DNA of 64,000 nucleotides from Physella acuta (taxonomy: Eukaryota > Mollusca > Gastropoda > Physidae), in assembly GCF_028476545.1 (NCBI RefSeq), contig NW_026731652.1, positions 310,001-374,000 of the forward strand, read 5' to 3'. The translations under genes were made by a program, and so were the position numbers. Below are positions 13,836 through 24,720 of this stretch, piece after piece; position 1 is the stretch's first letter; each line of letters begins with the position of its first letter. The notes under the pieces were generated by a model. It was given only the letters and a program-made list of their open reading frames with translations. It had not been told where the DNA came from and ran no database searches.

Positions 13836-14282
13836 TATGACATACTTATGACTTATGACATTACTAATGACATATTAATAACATACTTATGACATATTTA
13901 TGACATAGTTATGACATGCGTATGAGATACGTATGGCATATTTACGACATACTAATGACATACTTATGACATATTTATGACATACTTATGACATATTTAT
14001 GACGTGATTATGACATATTTATGACGTGATTATGACATACTTATAATATACTTATGACATATTTATGACATACTAATGACATACTTATGACATATTTATG
14101 ACATACTAATGACATACTTAATGACATATTTATGACATACTAATGACATACTTATGACATATTTATAACATACTTATAACATACTAATGACATATTTATA
14201 ACATACGTGTGACATACTTATGACGTACTTGTGACGTACTTATAACGTACTTATGACATACTTATGACATAATTATGACATA
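13836..14282. repeat. 11-bp A+T-rich minisatellite, about 40 copies
   Basis: Units of GACATACTTAT and variants (GACATATTTAT, GACATACTAAT, GACGTACTTAT). On the sense (minus) strand of the receptor gene the units read ATAAGTATGTC. Confidence 0.94.
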
Positions 14283-14324
14283 TGTGGCCGTACTCTAAAA
14301 GTAGATCTAAATCTAAAACTTTAT

Positions 14325-14490
14325 GAACCAATACACTTAACAAAGGTGGATCTAAAACGACATAAAACCACACATTCAATAAAATAATTCACACACATTT
14401 GAAAGTAGTGGATCTAAAATCACATTAAACCACATATTGAACAGAAGTGGATCTAAAATCACATCAAATCACACATTGAATAGAAGTATA
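14325..14490. repeat. 39-bp degenerate tandem repeat beside exon 3
   Basis: About four units built on GTGGATCTAAAATCACAT and CACATTGAA. It ends about 10 bp from the exon 3 donor but does not include it. Confidence 0.75.
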
Positions 14491-14498
14491 TAACTTAC

Positions 14499-14608
14499 AA
14501 GTTGTATAGCAGGATGTCAGGTAGCCAGATATTTGATGATGGTATCCGAACATCCGTGATGTTGTCGTACTCCTCCACATCCCAGCGGAGTAGAACATCC
14601 TGCCACGT
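14499..14608 (-). CDS. Nicotinic acetylcholine receptor subunit, exon 3 (partial gene)
   Basis: This exon encodes the next 36 residues of the extracellular ligand-binding domain of a Cys-loop acetylcholine-gated cation channel, plus two bases of a following codon. It begins [16 protein letters not shown] and ends with loop [10 protein letters not shown], the classic nAChR signature whose Tyr lines the agonist pocket. An N-I-T glycosylation sequon is present. The acceptor is ...CCTTTGCTAG and the donor is TT|GTAAGT at 14498-14497. It starts in phase 0, matching the end of exon 2, and leaves in phase 2. Its 110-bp length is, as I recall, that of the conserved exon 4 of vertebrate neuronal nAChR genes. 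The following exons (Cys-loop, loops B and C, four membrane helices) were not seen below this point and probably lie outside the window. Whether the subunit is alpha type cannot be told, because the vicinal-cysteine loop C is missing. Confidence 0.93.
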
Positions 14609-15789
14609 CTAGCAAAGGGAGAGAATCGTCAAAAGATTAACCTTAAGAAGGTAATTCTAATTATATTCAAAGATATGAAAATTGTATGTAAAACCAAGAA
14701 TACAAAAAGTTTAAAATGTAACCAGTAAAGTTTGGTAAAAAATTGAGTAAACAAAGTGAGTTTAAAATATAGCTTAGAGGAATTGAGCATTATGTATAAA
14801 CAAGAAAAGAGAAAATATGACTAAGGTCTAAAGAGCCTCAAATACGCATCCAGTTAATATGATTAGGGTCTATGGTTATTAAATATAATTAAAAAAAAAA
14901 ATTTAAAATAAAAGTTATGTGGACTAAAATAATAGTTCAAGTTCATAATCTTGTGAACATTTAAAAAATAAATTAAAACTTTTAGTTTGAAATTTGTATA
15001 ATTTTAAGTTTCTGTAATCCCATACTTATTTCAGCTCTACTTAAAAGCCCCCCCCCCCCCCCTCAGCCCACCAGGCTTTAAAAAAAAACCCTTGCATCAT
15101 AATTTTATTACAAATTTACATTTTCAGGTTTTTAAAAAAAAAGTAAAATTGTAATTAGACGTTTTGTATTAGAACTATGTATAAGTAAACCATCTTAAAT
15201 GAACGAAAGTAGGCTACAAGTAAGAAAGAAATATTACTATTGCAAATCTGTATCAGTCCTCACAAGCCGATGATGAAAACTGTAATACTAAAGCGAACAT
15301 GCAAGGCAAACTAACACTGTAAACTACATGTCTGAGGCGGAAAAAAAATACAATTTTTTAAAGAAAAATTCATAATTGTGTTAAACATTTAATACATGGT
15401 TGTACGTGGTTGTATACGTTGGGTAATAGCTGTTGTGGCATTGTGTTTATTCCTCTAGCTGTTCTTGTATTACGTTTATTCCTCTAGCTGTGTTATTGCG
15501 TTTATATCTGGAAATGTTGGATTATTGAGCTGGGACCCATGAATGTCAAGGTGACAAATCGCCATTTGATATCTGCTGTATCTAAAATTGGCAGATAGCC
15601 AGACGGACAGATAGAAAATATCTGATTGTGTTCGATAAACAATAGCAAAAACCCGAGGGTGGGGGGAGGTTATGGGGGGGGGGGGGGCAATTTTTTAGCT
15701 GATTGTTTCTGTTGGCGTAAATAGCTAGGACCTCCCACTAGTTACAGTAATGTTAGATAAAGTACTTTCGTTTAGATGAGCTCGCACGC

Positions 15790-15880
15790 ATTGCGTGTTG
15801 GTGGTGTAGTGGTAAGCAAGTTCGTGATCTGGCTGTTGTAAACTAGGTTCGACTATGGGCTGATCTTGTTAATGCTTCTA
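15790..15880 (+). mobile_element. tRNA-like SINE head
   Basis: A-box-like TGGTGTAGTGGTAAGC, then B-box-like TAGGTTCGACTA about 40 nt downstream. It lacks a foldable acceptor stem and an intact anticodon arm, so I read it as SINE-derived. A second GTTCGAATCC follows near 15929. Confidence 0.5.
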
Positions 15881-16225
15881 AATCTTATTTTGTCGTCAGT
15901 GTGAGGGATAGAACGTTCGAGATTTTTGTTCGAATCCGATGGGATCAGTGACGTAAAAAAAAAACTCCACCATATTTAGATCAACACACGAACCTGAAAA
16001 TGTATGTAATGGAGTAAGACCTTGCAAAAAATAAACGGTGTACGAAGACGTTATAACATTAAGAAAGTTTTTTTTATAAAATGCAAATAAACCCAAATGC
16101 TTTGAATAAGATTTAATACTTGAACAAATTACAGTAAATGTGCTGTGTAGCGTACACTATCTCTGACACGAAAATCATAATGTGGGCAGTGGATGGAATT
16201 GGTGTACCGCTATTTGTATCAAGTG

Positions 16226-16330
16226 TGTGACGCCTAACTTAATGAAGCCTCATCTAGTGACGCCACAATGAATGACACCACAGCTTATGACGCCACAGTG
16301 AATGACTCTACATTGGCAGATCAGAGTTCC
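16226..16330. repeat. ~15-bp degenerate repeat
   Basis: Units such as GACGCCACAATGAAT and GACACCACAGCTTAT, about six, continuing as scattered ACGCCAC motifs to about 16410. Confidence 0.65.
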
Positions 16331-16635
16331 AAGTGGCGTCACACTCATACGTCACACCACAACTGACGCCACACGGGCAACTCACTGCTCCCACCGACGC
16401 CACATTAGCACATCCCAGTATGGAGCGTGACCACCACGACTGCGCGTGAGAGTAATTATGACTACAATAATTACTCACCCCACGCGACAGCCATTGGCTG
16501 CCCGTGCTGGACAAAACCTGAGAGAAAACACGACGGCGAGATGGTGGGGGTGATAGGACAAATATTTAGGCGAGAACACGCTGAGAGGAAGTTTAGCAGA
16601 GATGGTTTGGTGAGGTGTGAGGGTTTGGATACAGT

Positions 16636-16745
16636 GAAGGGTGTTGGTCGGTGGTGGGTGTTGGTCGGTGGTGGGTGTTGGTCGGTGGTGGGTGTTGGTC
16701 GGTGGTGGGTGTTGGACGGTGGATGGTGTTGGCCGGTGGAGGGGG
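16636..16745. repeat. 17-bp G-rich minisatellite, about 6 copies
   Basis: Units of GGTGTTGGTCGGTGGTG. Overlapping ORFs on both strands are repeat artefacts. Confidence 0.93.
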
Positions 16746-16804
16746 AACATTCCTCAACCGCAACCCATCACAACTCAATCACCACCCATCACGGCGGGTT
16801 ATTG

Positions 16805-16838
16805 TGACGTCATATTGTGACGTCATATTGTGACGTCA
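16805..16838. promoter_or_regulatory. Three tandem full CRE palindromes (TGACGTCA)
   Basis: TGACGTCA occurs at 16805-16812, 16818-16825 and 16831-16838, exactly 13 bp apart. This octamer is the full consensus for CREB/ATF bZIP factors. The site lies in intron 2 of the receptor gene. That it works as an enhancer is inference. It could be no more than a 13-bp tandem repeat that happens to contain the motif. Confidence 0.5.
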
Positions 16839-17526
16839 GTGAAGGGGTGGGTGGGGTTGTGTGTAATAAGTATTGAAAGATCAGGGGAGATCGAGAGGGA
16901 GAGAACTGCGATGTTCTGGAATGTTCCATCACCCAACGTCACGAGTGATTTAGCTGAGTATTTTCAATGATTATTTTGGTTACTGGGACCTTTTCACATC
17001 GATCCCTTGAAAGATGGTTTAGTACTCCAAGAATCGGCTGATTTAATGGCTGATAGCTGAACTTTTCCCCATCTTATATTATCCACGTATTGTCCCAGGA
17101 TGGGGATACATATTTTTGTCGTAACGACAGTGATTGACTGTTTACGACGGAGTTTTTTTTTATTTTTATGATGGCTTTTACATTTTCTCTCTTTTAAATA
17201 AGCTTCTTGCCGTAATATTCTGTCCATTAATAAGTTTTTAAATTACTCTATAAAAATAAATTTTTAAAAGAAGTCCTAATTTATTTTTATATTGACAGTC
17301 CATTATACTAGCCCCATAAAATTAAGATTCATTCCATTATTTTACGTAGGTTTTAAGTTAAAAAACAACTGAGATTTTAAAAACATGAATCGTTAATCCT
17401 ACGGATTAGCTTAATCTTGACTCAAGCTCCAAAAACACAAGGATTGATGTGACAAGACTATTGTTTTTATCAAAGCTAATCTCCTGGAGTTAACGTAGTT
17501 GTTGTTCTTCTTCTTCTTCGTTCTTA

Positions 17527-17735
17527 ATTTTAGTGTTGAAAGGGATCTCCCTCCAACACAATTCTTTTCTTTTTAGATTTACTGAAAATGTCAAACCAAG
17601 AACAAACTACAAGGCAGCAGTTTTTGGAGTTGCTGTCCCCAGCTAATGAGCCTCATCTGCCCGAGGGTTCGAACTCGGGACTTTTTGGTGTAGCATGGAC
17701 TTTACCGACTCGACCACGCCGACCCCTACGTAGCT
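17527..17735 (-). mobile_element. tRNA-derived SINE (minus strand)
   Basis: Read on the minus strand it opens GGGGTCGGCGTGGTCGAGTC (A box) and has CCGAGTTCGAACCCTCGGG (B box with a T-arm-like stem) about 45 nt later. The body ends near GGAGGGAGATCCCTTTC, a short palindrome. This head is the best preserved of the SINE copies in the window. Confidence 0.75.
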
Positions 17736-17929
17736 GTTCATTTTCGTCATTTTGAGACAAGGATTTATATCTATGTTAATTTAGTCTTATCTTACCGTTT
17801 CCAATTCAAAATCTCATGACCGTCCCACATAAAAAATCCTACAATACACTTGGAATGTAAACCTAAAAATGTACATATTACTTGTGAATATAGAGATAAA
17901 CACATACTAATTAAGAATGCGGATAGAAA

Positions 17930-18917
17930 TACTTAATACCATTTGAGAATGTATAGAGAAATACCTATATACTACTTGTGAATGGGGACAGCAATACTTA
18001 CATACTACTTGAGAATGTGGACAGAAATGCTTACATACAACTTGAGAATATAGACAAAGTAGGCCTTAAACTTCAACTTCATACATAGGCCTACTACTTG
18101 ATAATGTGGACAGAAATACAAATACACACTACTTTAGATTGTAGACATCAATACATACATACTACTTTAGATTGTAGACATCGATACATACATACTACTT
18201 TAGGATGCAGACAGCGATACTTACATACGACTTTAGATGGTAGACAGCGATACATACATACTACTTTATATTATAGACAGCGATACTTACATACTACTAT
18301 AGATTGTAGACATCGATACATACATACTACTTTAGGATGCAGACAGCGATACTTACATACGACTTTAGATGGTAGACAGCGATACATACATACTACTTTA
18401 GGATGCAGACAGCGATACTTACATACTACTTTAGAATGCCGACAGCGATACTTACATACTACTTTAGAATGCCGACAGCGATACATACATACTACTTTAG
18501 GATGCAGACAGCGATACATACATACTACATTATATTATAGACAGCCATACTTACATACTACTTTAGTATGCAGACAGCGATACTTACATACTACTTTATA
18601 TTATAGACAGCGATACTTACATACTACTTTAGTATGCAGACAGCGATACTTACATACTACTTTATATTATAGACAGCGATACTTACATACTACTTTAGAA
18701 TGCCGACAGCGATACTTACATACTACTTTAGAATGCCGACAGCGATACATACATACTACTTTAGGATGCAGACAGCGATACATACATACTACTTTATATA
18801 ATAGACAGCGATACTTACATACTACTTTAGAAGGCAGACAGCGATACTTACATACTACTTTAGAATGTAGACAGCGATACATACATACTACTTTATATTA
18901 TAGACCACGATACTTAC
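17930..18917. repeat. 33-bp minisatellite containing the exon 2 splice donor
   Basis: About 25 well-matched 33-bp units from about 18110 to 18917, with older, more diverged units back to about 17930. On the sense (minus) strand the unit reads TATGTAAGTATCGCTGTC, then a TGCATTCTAAAGTAG-type remainder. The first 13 nt are identical to the exon 2 border, GAATAT|GTAAGTATCG. Besides the real donor I count 13 units with exact TATGTAAGT and about 10 with TATGTATGT. A 286-codon plus-strand ORF runs through it because 33 is a multiple of 3. It is antisense to exon 2 and not a gene. Confidence 0.95.
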
Positions 18918-19123
18918 ATATTCGTACCAGACGTTGGTTTTCAGGACCTGGTCCTTGACGTCGACGTCCAAAATTTGGATGAGAGACAGACCAAAGTCCA
19001 CTCTCACGGCATCAGAGGTGTTGACCACTGGTCGACCCTCCTTGCCCATACGCTGGTACCTGCTGATCAGACGCTTGACCAGAAGTTTCTCTTTGGACGT
19101 GATGTTCAGCTCGTCATCGAATT
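18918..19123 (-). CDS. Nicotinic acetylcholine receptor subunit, exon 2
   Basis: This exon encodes 69 residues (counting the codon shared with exon 1) of the N-terminal alpha-helix and first beta strands of the nAChR extracellular domain. Recognisable stretches are EKLLVKRLISRYQRMGKEGR, VRVDFGLSLIQILDVDVKDQ and VLKTNVWYEY. The last holds the loop D Trp of the complementary agonist face. Two N-glycosylation sequons are present (N-I-T and N-T-S). The acceptor is TTCTTCTTCCAG|AA at 19125-19124, and the donor is GAATAT|GTAAGT at 18917-18912. The entry phase (1) joins exon 1 to give a Glu codon, and the exit is phase 0. In vertebrates the same stretch is, as I recall, split by an extra intron. Both borders abut minisatellites whose units copy the local splice signals (17930-18917 and 19141-19475). 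Confidence 0.95.
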
Positions 19124-19140
19124 CTGGAAGAAGAATTGGT

Positions 19141-19475
19141 GTGCGATGGTCAGCTTTCTATAGTCAGCTTTCTGTGGTCAGTTTTCTGTGGTCAGCTTTT
19201 TGTGGTCAGCTTTTTGTGTTCATTTTTTGTTATTGTCTGCCTTATGTGGTCAGCTTTATGTGGTCAGTTTTTCATGGTTTGCTGTTTGGTAGTCTTTTTG
19301 CGGTCAGTTGTTTGGCGGTCAGCTTTTTTACTGCCAGATTTTTTATGTCAGTTCATTGATGGTCAGTTTCTTGATGATCAATTTATTTGGTTGTAAGGTT
19401 TATTGTTCCGTTATTTTTTTAGTATTTTGTGGTCAATTTTTGTTGGTCAACTTTTGTTGGTCAGTTTATTGATGT
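19141..19475. repeat. 14-bp minisatellite with branch-point-like motif before exon 2
   Basis: Units of GTCAGCTTTCTGTG, sharp near the exon and decaying away from it. On the sense (minus) strand each reads CTGACCACAGAAAG-like, so CTGAC, a strong match to the animal branch-point consensus, recurs about 12 times. The copy nearest the exon places its A at 19150, 27 nt from the first exon base. That is within the usual branch-point window, with CAATTCTTCTTCCAG between. Confidence 0.85.
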
Positions 19476-20454
19476 TCAGATTTTTGGCTGAGTCGGAATA
19501 TAATTGTTGAAACGTTAGTATTAAAAACACAATTTCGTGTAAATTTCACTAGATTGGAATTTAAAAAAAAACAACAGAATATCTAAATACATATGAAAAG
19601 TAACTTTGAAAACCAAAAAAAAAAAATGAAACCGAATTACATTCATTTTGAGACACAATATAATGAAGGTTAAACGAAATTGAACTGAATTTATTTGTAT
19701 TTCAAATTTGGTAAAATAAATTGTAAATCTCAGTGAAGAAATGTTTGAGTTTATGAAAGAGTTGACACAGTCATCTTTAAAAACTACACACACTACTTTG
19801 CTTGTAGAAGACATCGCAATCAAGGCTTATTGTGGAGAAACTGACAGCAATATTGGTCAAGGCATTACCCACAACAGCTGATTCGTATTTCATGGTCAAT
19901 CGCTTAATTCTAGAAAAGTCAGATCTCACGTTTTCATTTAAATTTCAATCCTATATTTTTAAAAATAATTTTATCTTCATATGCATGATCTGAAAAATTC
20001 ATTATTTCCACGCGTTAAGATTATTGTAATTTAAATATGAAAACTCATATAAGAATTCTATGTCTATGGTGCGTAATTTGTTTTTCCTAATCTACTGTTT
20101 GACTTTGGTGTTAATTATTTCCCTTTAACGAGAGGCATGAGAGGTAACTCTAGGGTCTCAGTAAAAGTTGTGTGAATATCTAAACTCATTTTCTTAACTT
20201 CGTTTCGGTACCCGTCGCTTTTGTTACATTTCCGCGTCACGACGCCGATAGAAGAGTCAGAAAAAATGACTCGTGATTTGATGGTATCAACGCCGATTTA
20301 TTCTTCCCGCTACCAAGTAATAATTCAATACAAAAGGTATATCAGTCCCGGGGGGTGAGGCTGATTTCCCCTCGGTTAGTTTGTGGAGTGGGATGACATC
20401 GGCGTACATTCCATTTCCTGATCTCCGGCCGTCTCTTCGAGTTAAGGGGAGACT

Positions 20455-20590
20455 TAACATCTCTAACAGGAGGGGGGGGGGGGGGGGGAGACGTCTCTAA
20501 CAGGGGGTGGGAGAGGGAGAGTTAACATCTCTAACAGTGGCGGGGGGGGGGGTAGAGACTTAACATCTAACATGGGCGAGGGTGGGGGTT
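20455..20590. repeat. G-rich ~50-bp repeat, about 3 copies
   Basis: Units of the kind GAGACTTAACATCTCTAACAG followed by poly-G (up to about 18 G). A likely G-quadruplex former on the plus strand. Confidence 0.75.
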
Positions 20591-22884
20591 GAGATACACC
20601 CGGCTTAGAATTCTTCCATCAAATTTTGATTGAATTATTCAAAGGTTGTTTGTGTGAGAAGTCGCACTACTCGGAACTTGGTCGAACAACTCGTGAACTT
20701 TGGAATCTTTTACCGAGGAGGAATACAGGGCCAGACTTGCTCAGATTTAACTTCATACAGACCCAAGCGTTAGGCCTTAAAAAAATTAATTCAACATTGA
20801 CGTAAAAGTGAGCTGTCTTTTCGAGGATCAAAAAGGCAGGTGAAGTAGAGTTAATCGGTTGAATATAAAAAGTGTAATATAAAACAAATTCGAAGCACAG
20901 TCAACATAATGTATTGACATCTTTAAATATGTACCCTTAGAAGCTGTTGAGTAGTATTCAGAGTCAATAACCTGGGGTCATAATATCATGAAAGCTGGAC
21001 TGCTAAAATCACGGACAATAAATTGTAGTTATAATAGCCTTAAAGTTGGTCGCGTTCAAAGTAAACAATATTTATTTTTATTTCCGCTAAAACGGCCATA
21101 CTGAAGAACTCTACTTCATCTAGCGTTTAGCACATGAGATTAAAAAAGTGTAAAATCAACTACATTTTAAAATTATAAACTGGTTAAACTCTTCAACTTT
21201 TTTTTTTTTTTCTAAGACATGTTAAGATGGCTTACTTTAAAAATATATAGGCCCATTTTTTTTTAATTATATAAAAAATAATTAACAAACATTCCCATTT
21301 CCACGTAAAAATAAACCCAACCCAATCATCGAATCAATATTCGTATCCCCACTACGCGATTAATTATTTTTTTGCGAAATCATCTTGCGTTTTACGCTAG
21401 ATTAACACAGCAAATTTGGCTCGACATCATGACCCTTTTATCGCCGAATCAAACGCCGAGGCTATCAGGAGCAAACTTATTCTTCGTCTGCTAGCTTCGC
21501 CCCACCCCTCCATCCCAACCCTGGCTTTTTGCAATTATATTCGTATCATGTAAGTTGAGGGCAATAAATATTTTTTTTCCTGAACGAGCGATTTTTTCCT
21601 GGCCGTGTTAAATGATAGCGATAGAATAGGATGGAAGAAAGTGTTTCATGTTTGGGGATGTTACAAACTAATATTGTTGCAGTTGCCTGCGATTTTCTGT
21701 CACCGTGCTGACGGAGTTAGATCCCCTGTATTCGTCAAATCAAACAGAAGATAACAAGCTAGAAAAAAAATTGAATTTATTTTTGTAGGTGGATGAGAGT
21801 ATGGGGATCAGAATTTTGATTTTGTAAGTTTATGTCTAGTGTTAGGGCGATCATGCAATCATTGATTTTTGTGGAGATGTTGAAGTTACAGAAGATGTTT
21901 AGAGATGTGTTGTTTTTTTTTGTGAGGGGAAATGTTCCCAGGGTGTATTTGAGTGAATATTTAGATAGAGCTAAGAGAAATATATATAGAGTTAGAGTGA
22001 AGATAATTATGATAAGAGTTGTATTTTTGAAAAATACTTCGTGCTAGGAGACATTTAATAAATGATAGGTGGACGTTATGAGATGTCTGAAAGATTGTTG
22101 AAAGAAAAGGGGCTGTCAATATTATTTTTATTGTCATGACTTTAGAATCAGATTAAATATAAACCAACATCGCTTTCGATTTGTAATTGTTACCATTGCG
22201 AGCTTAAACATGTAACTAAAAAAAACTAGTCACAAGTCAATTTCAAATTCTATCAAAATAATTTGATATATTTATATATTTTACCTTACGCAGATATAAA
22301 GTATAACATTTGTTTTAGTCAACATGACGTAATGGGAAACTATTGTTGCCATTGCTAGATATAAATAGATTTGCTTTTTATGTCTAGCAGGGCAACAAGG
22401 CCAGTGTTCTTTTGAGTGGGTAGAGCAATCGACCTAGGACAGAACATCCATATGTATGTATGTTTAACATACATACCGGTGGGTAGCCAACAAAACTGAA
22501 GTCCAATACTCTTCAGGTAAGAAGATAAGTTTAAAAAGTTGAGAGCACTTTTCTTAGTACGTACACATTAATTCTTATTCACCCCCAAATAGACAAGCAA
22601 GTGATGCCCCCAATCAACAAACCAAATTAGCCATATTTGATTATGCATATGTGAAACTAGGGCTAGAGTAATGAGTATTAGATGACAGAATAAGTGGCAC
22701 TGAGTCCCTGAAACACAGTTTATCACCGGCGTTCCCCGGCCCGGGGCGAATAATCAAGGATATTGTGGGGTGCTGGCCGGCCATCTCGCAGGGGCGGGGC
22801 GGGAGGGTCACCACCAGAAAATTTGTAATCAGTTTTAGTTTCTTCCAATCATTCTCAATCCTCAATCAGCCGCTGGTTAGCTGG

Positions 22885-23240
22885 CGGATTGTTTACTGCT
22901 TGTGGGATAAGTCAGGATAATTTACTGCTAGTGGGATAAGTCAGGATAATTTACTGCTTGTGGGGATAAGTCAGGATAATTTTCTGCTTGTGGGATAAGT
23001 CAGGATAATTTACTGATAGTAAGAGGTCAGGATAATTTACTTCTGGTGGGGATAAGTCAGGATAATTTACTGCTTGCTATCGGGATAAGTCAGGATAATT
23101 TACTGCTGGTGGGATAAGTCAGGATAATTTACTGCTTGTGGGGATAAGTCAGGATAATTTACTGCTGGTGGGGATAAGTCAGGATAATTTACTGCTTATC
23201 ATCTGGATAAGTCAGGATAGTTTACTGTTTATTATATGGA
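22885..23240. repeat. ~29-31-bp minisatellite, about 11 copies
   Basis: Units contain GATAAGTCAGGATAATTTAC and TGCTTGTGGG or TGCTGGTGGG. On the sense strand of the receptor gene each gives CCTGACTTATCCCACAAGCAG, that is CTGAC followed 16 nt on by CAG, resembling a weak 3' splice site. Confidence 0.92.
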
Positions 23241-23639
23241 CAAGTCATGAGTTTTCTGTTTGCCGTAGCTACAGATCAGCGAACTGTCTTTATTCCCACC
23301 AGAACAAACGATACCAGACATTATGAAGACTTGATAGACTGCAGACTTTAAAGGTCAGTCTAGTATCAGAAATCGTCGTGAATCTACACACAAACGTACT
23401 CAACTACTTAATGAAAAAAAAACGACATCAAATAAATATTCAATCTTAAGTCGAATACTGTTTGCTACCTTACATACTGCAGATTAGAAACATAATTTAT
23501 CAAATAGAAGATCCTACACTTAATCTAGGGGTTAGCGTCTTGTTCTTGTACATTATATCGAAACTATCATATATTTAATTTATACTATAAGAGTACTCAA
23601 AATTTTAGTTGATTGAGAGAATCGAGCACTTTATGTTAT

Positions 23640-23641
<2 letters not shown>

Positions 23642-23711
<70 letters not shown>
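23642..23711. repeat. Poly-T run of 70
   Basis: Uninterrupted T, the longest homopolymer in the window. It may be the poly-A tail of something retroposed on the minus strand, but I could not recognise the element to the left of it. Sequencing length error is possible. Confidence 0.9.
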
Positions 23712-23717
<6 letters not shown>

Positions 23718-24469
23718 GTCTATATTTATTAAGCAGTAAACAATTAATCACAAGTTCTCACAAATGTACATATTTTTTTCTTGTATTAAGTTTATTTAAC
23801 AGAGTAATGTTTATGTCAGGCATAAGGATGGGAGGATTGAAGGCACGTCTACCTTTATGTTATTATAAAGTTGCTTAAAGACTTAGTATTTATGTGTTAC
23901 TTAATCTCACTTGGATAAGAATTATTTTAATAACATTAAACATTTTTAAATATTTTTTTTTCACCCTCAATTCCTGTTTTGTGTTTTGTTTCAACTTTTT
24001 CCCCCTTTATTTTTAAAAAATAAATTCTTTGAAACCAAACAACACCCATTTCTTAAAGTAAAAAGAAATTATCGAAACCATAATTAGCTGTTTTTTTTTT
24101 TCTTCTTTGCTTTTTTTGGGGAGCAAATATAAAAGAGATTTTAATTATCGCCCCTGATATTTCCGCCTTTCGAGAAAATTCGATGAAAACATTCGGGTGT
24201 GTGCACCCCCCTGTGTAATTGTTTAATAATACATCACCACCAGGAGTCGCTGCCAGCCCGTCAGCCTCCTGGTTTAATTTTAGCTTTGGTTCTCTGGTTC
24301 ATTAAAAATTCGAAATTAAACAATTAATAATAAAAAATGTTCCGTGGTTAAGGGATCGATTACTATCTAATTATATAAAGAGGGAATAATCCGCCTGGAG
24401 TAATGTGCCCCCACCCCTCTTTCTCTCATAAACTTAGCTACGCCAAACACTAGCGCAGTAACTAAGTCG

Positions 24470-24720
24470 AACAAATAGTGCGCTGCGTGTATCTTATACT
24501 AGTCAAAATGGCGACTAGTTCCAGTATAAAAGTCGTACATGGTATTGTAGACCATTTTATGATTACTTCACACAGGACCAATTTAAGGGTCAATTCCCAC
24601 TTGGCCAGAGAAAGGACCATATTATATTGGACCAATTTAGGGGCTATGTTACAATGGGCCAGAGTCAGGGCCATATTATATTGGACATAATTAAAGGCCA
24701 TGTTACCCTGGGCCAATGTA
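24470..24720. repeat. Degenerate ~30-bp repeat
   Basis: Several diverged units sharing GGGCCATATTATATTGGAC and ATGTTACAATGGGCCAGAG. Short ORFs on both strands follow the repeat. Confidence 0.6.

Larger units (their letters stand above)
1..14498 (-). other. nAChR intron 3 (open-ended) or flank
   Basis: Everything to the left of the exon 3 donor should be intron 3 of the receptor gene, read on the minus strand. I looked for the next exon (FPFD and paired Cys of the Cys-loop, loop B, M1-M4) and saw nothing convincing. The stretch holds arrays, MITEs and SINE pieces listed separately. Between them, 1980-2700, 4250-7430, 7640-8600, 9130-11400 and 11600-12830 look like unique A+T-rich intronic DNA. 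A GC-richer patch near 5180-5480 and another near 10380-10780 (with a 19-bp direct repeat, CGAGAAACCTCGG, at about 10588 and 10608) have no recognisable coding. Confidence 0.6.
14609..18917 (-). other. nAChR intron 2
   Basis: Phase-0 intron of about 4.3 kb between exons 2 and 3. It starts GTAAGTATCG inside a 33-bp minisatellite and ends CTCCCTTTGCTAG. It holds a SINE-like head, a minus-strand SINE, a 17-bp array and three CRE palindromes, all listed separately. The stretches 14640-15790, 15900-16220 and 16860-17525 show no genes or clear repeats apart from homopolymer runs (C-run near 15052, G-run near 15675). Confidence 0.9.

Noticed and set aside
18098-18958. 286-codon plus-strand ORF
   Set aside because: It is a reading of the 33-bp minisatellite (11-residue period) and its end is antisense to nAChR exon 2. 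No gene-like composition.
22380-22520. Another SINE head (GTGGGTAGAGCAATCGAC)
   Set aside because: A-box-like only. No B box at the right distance and no shared body.
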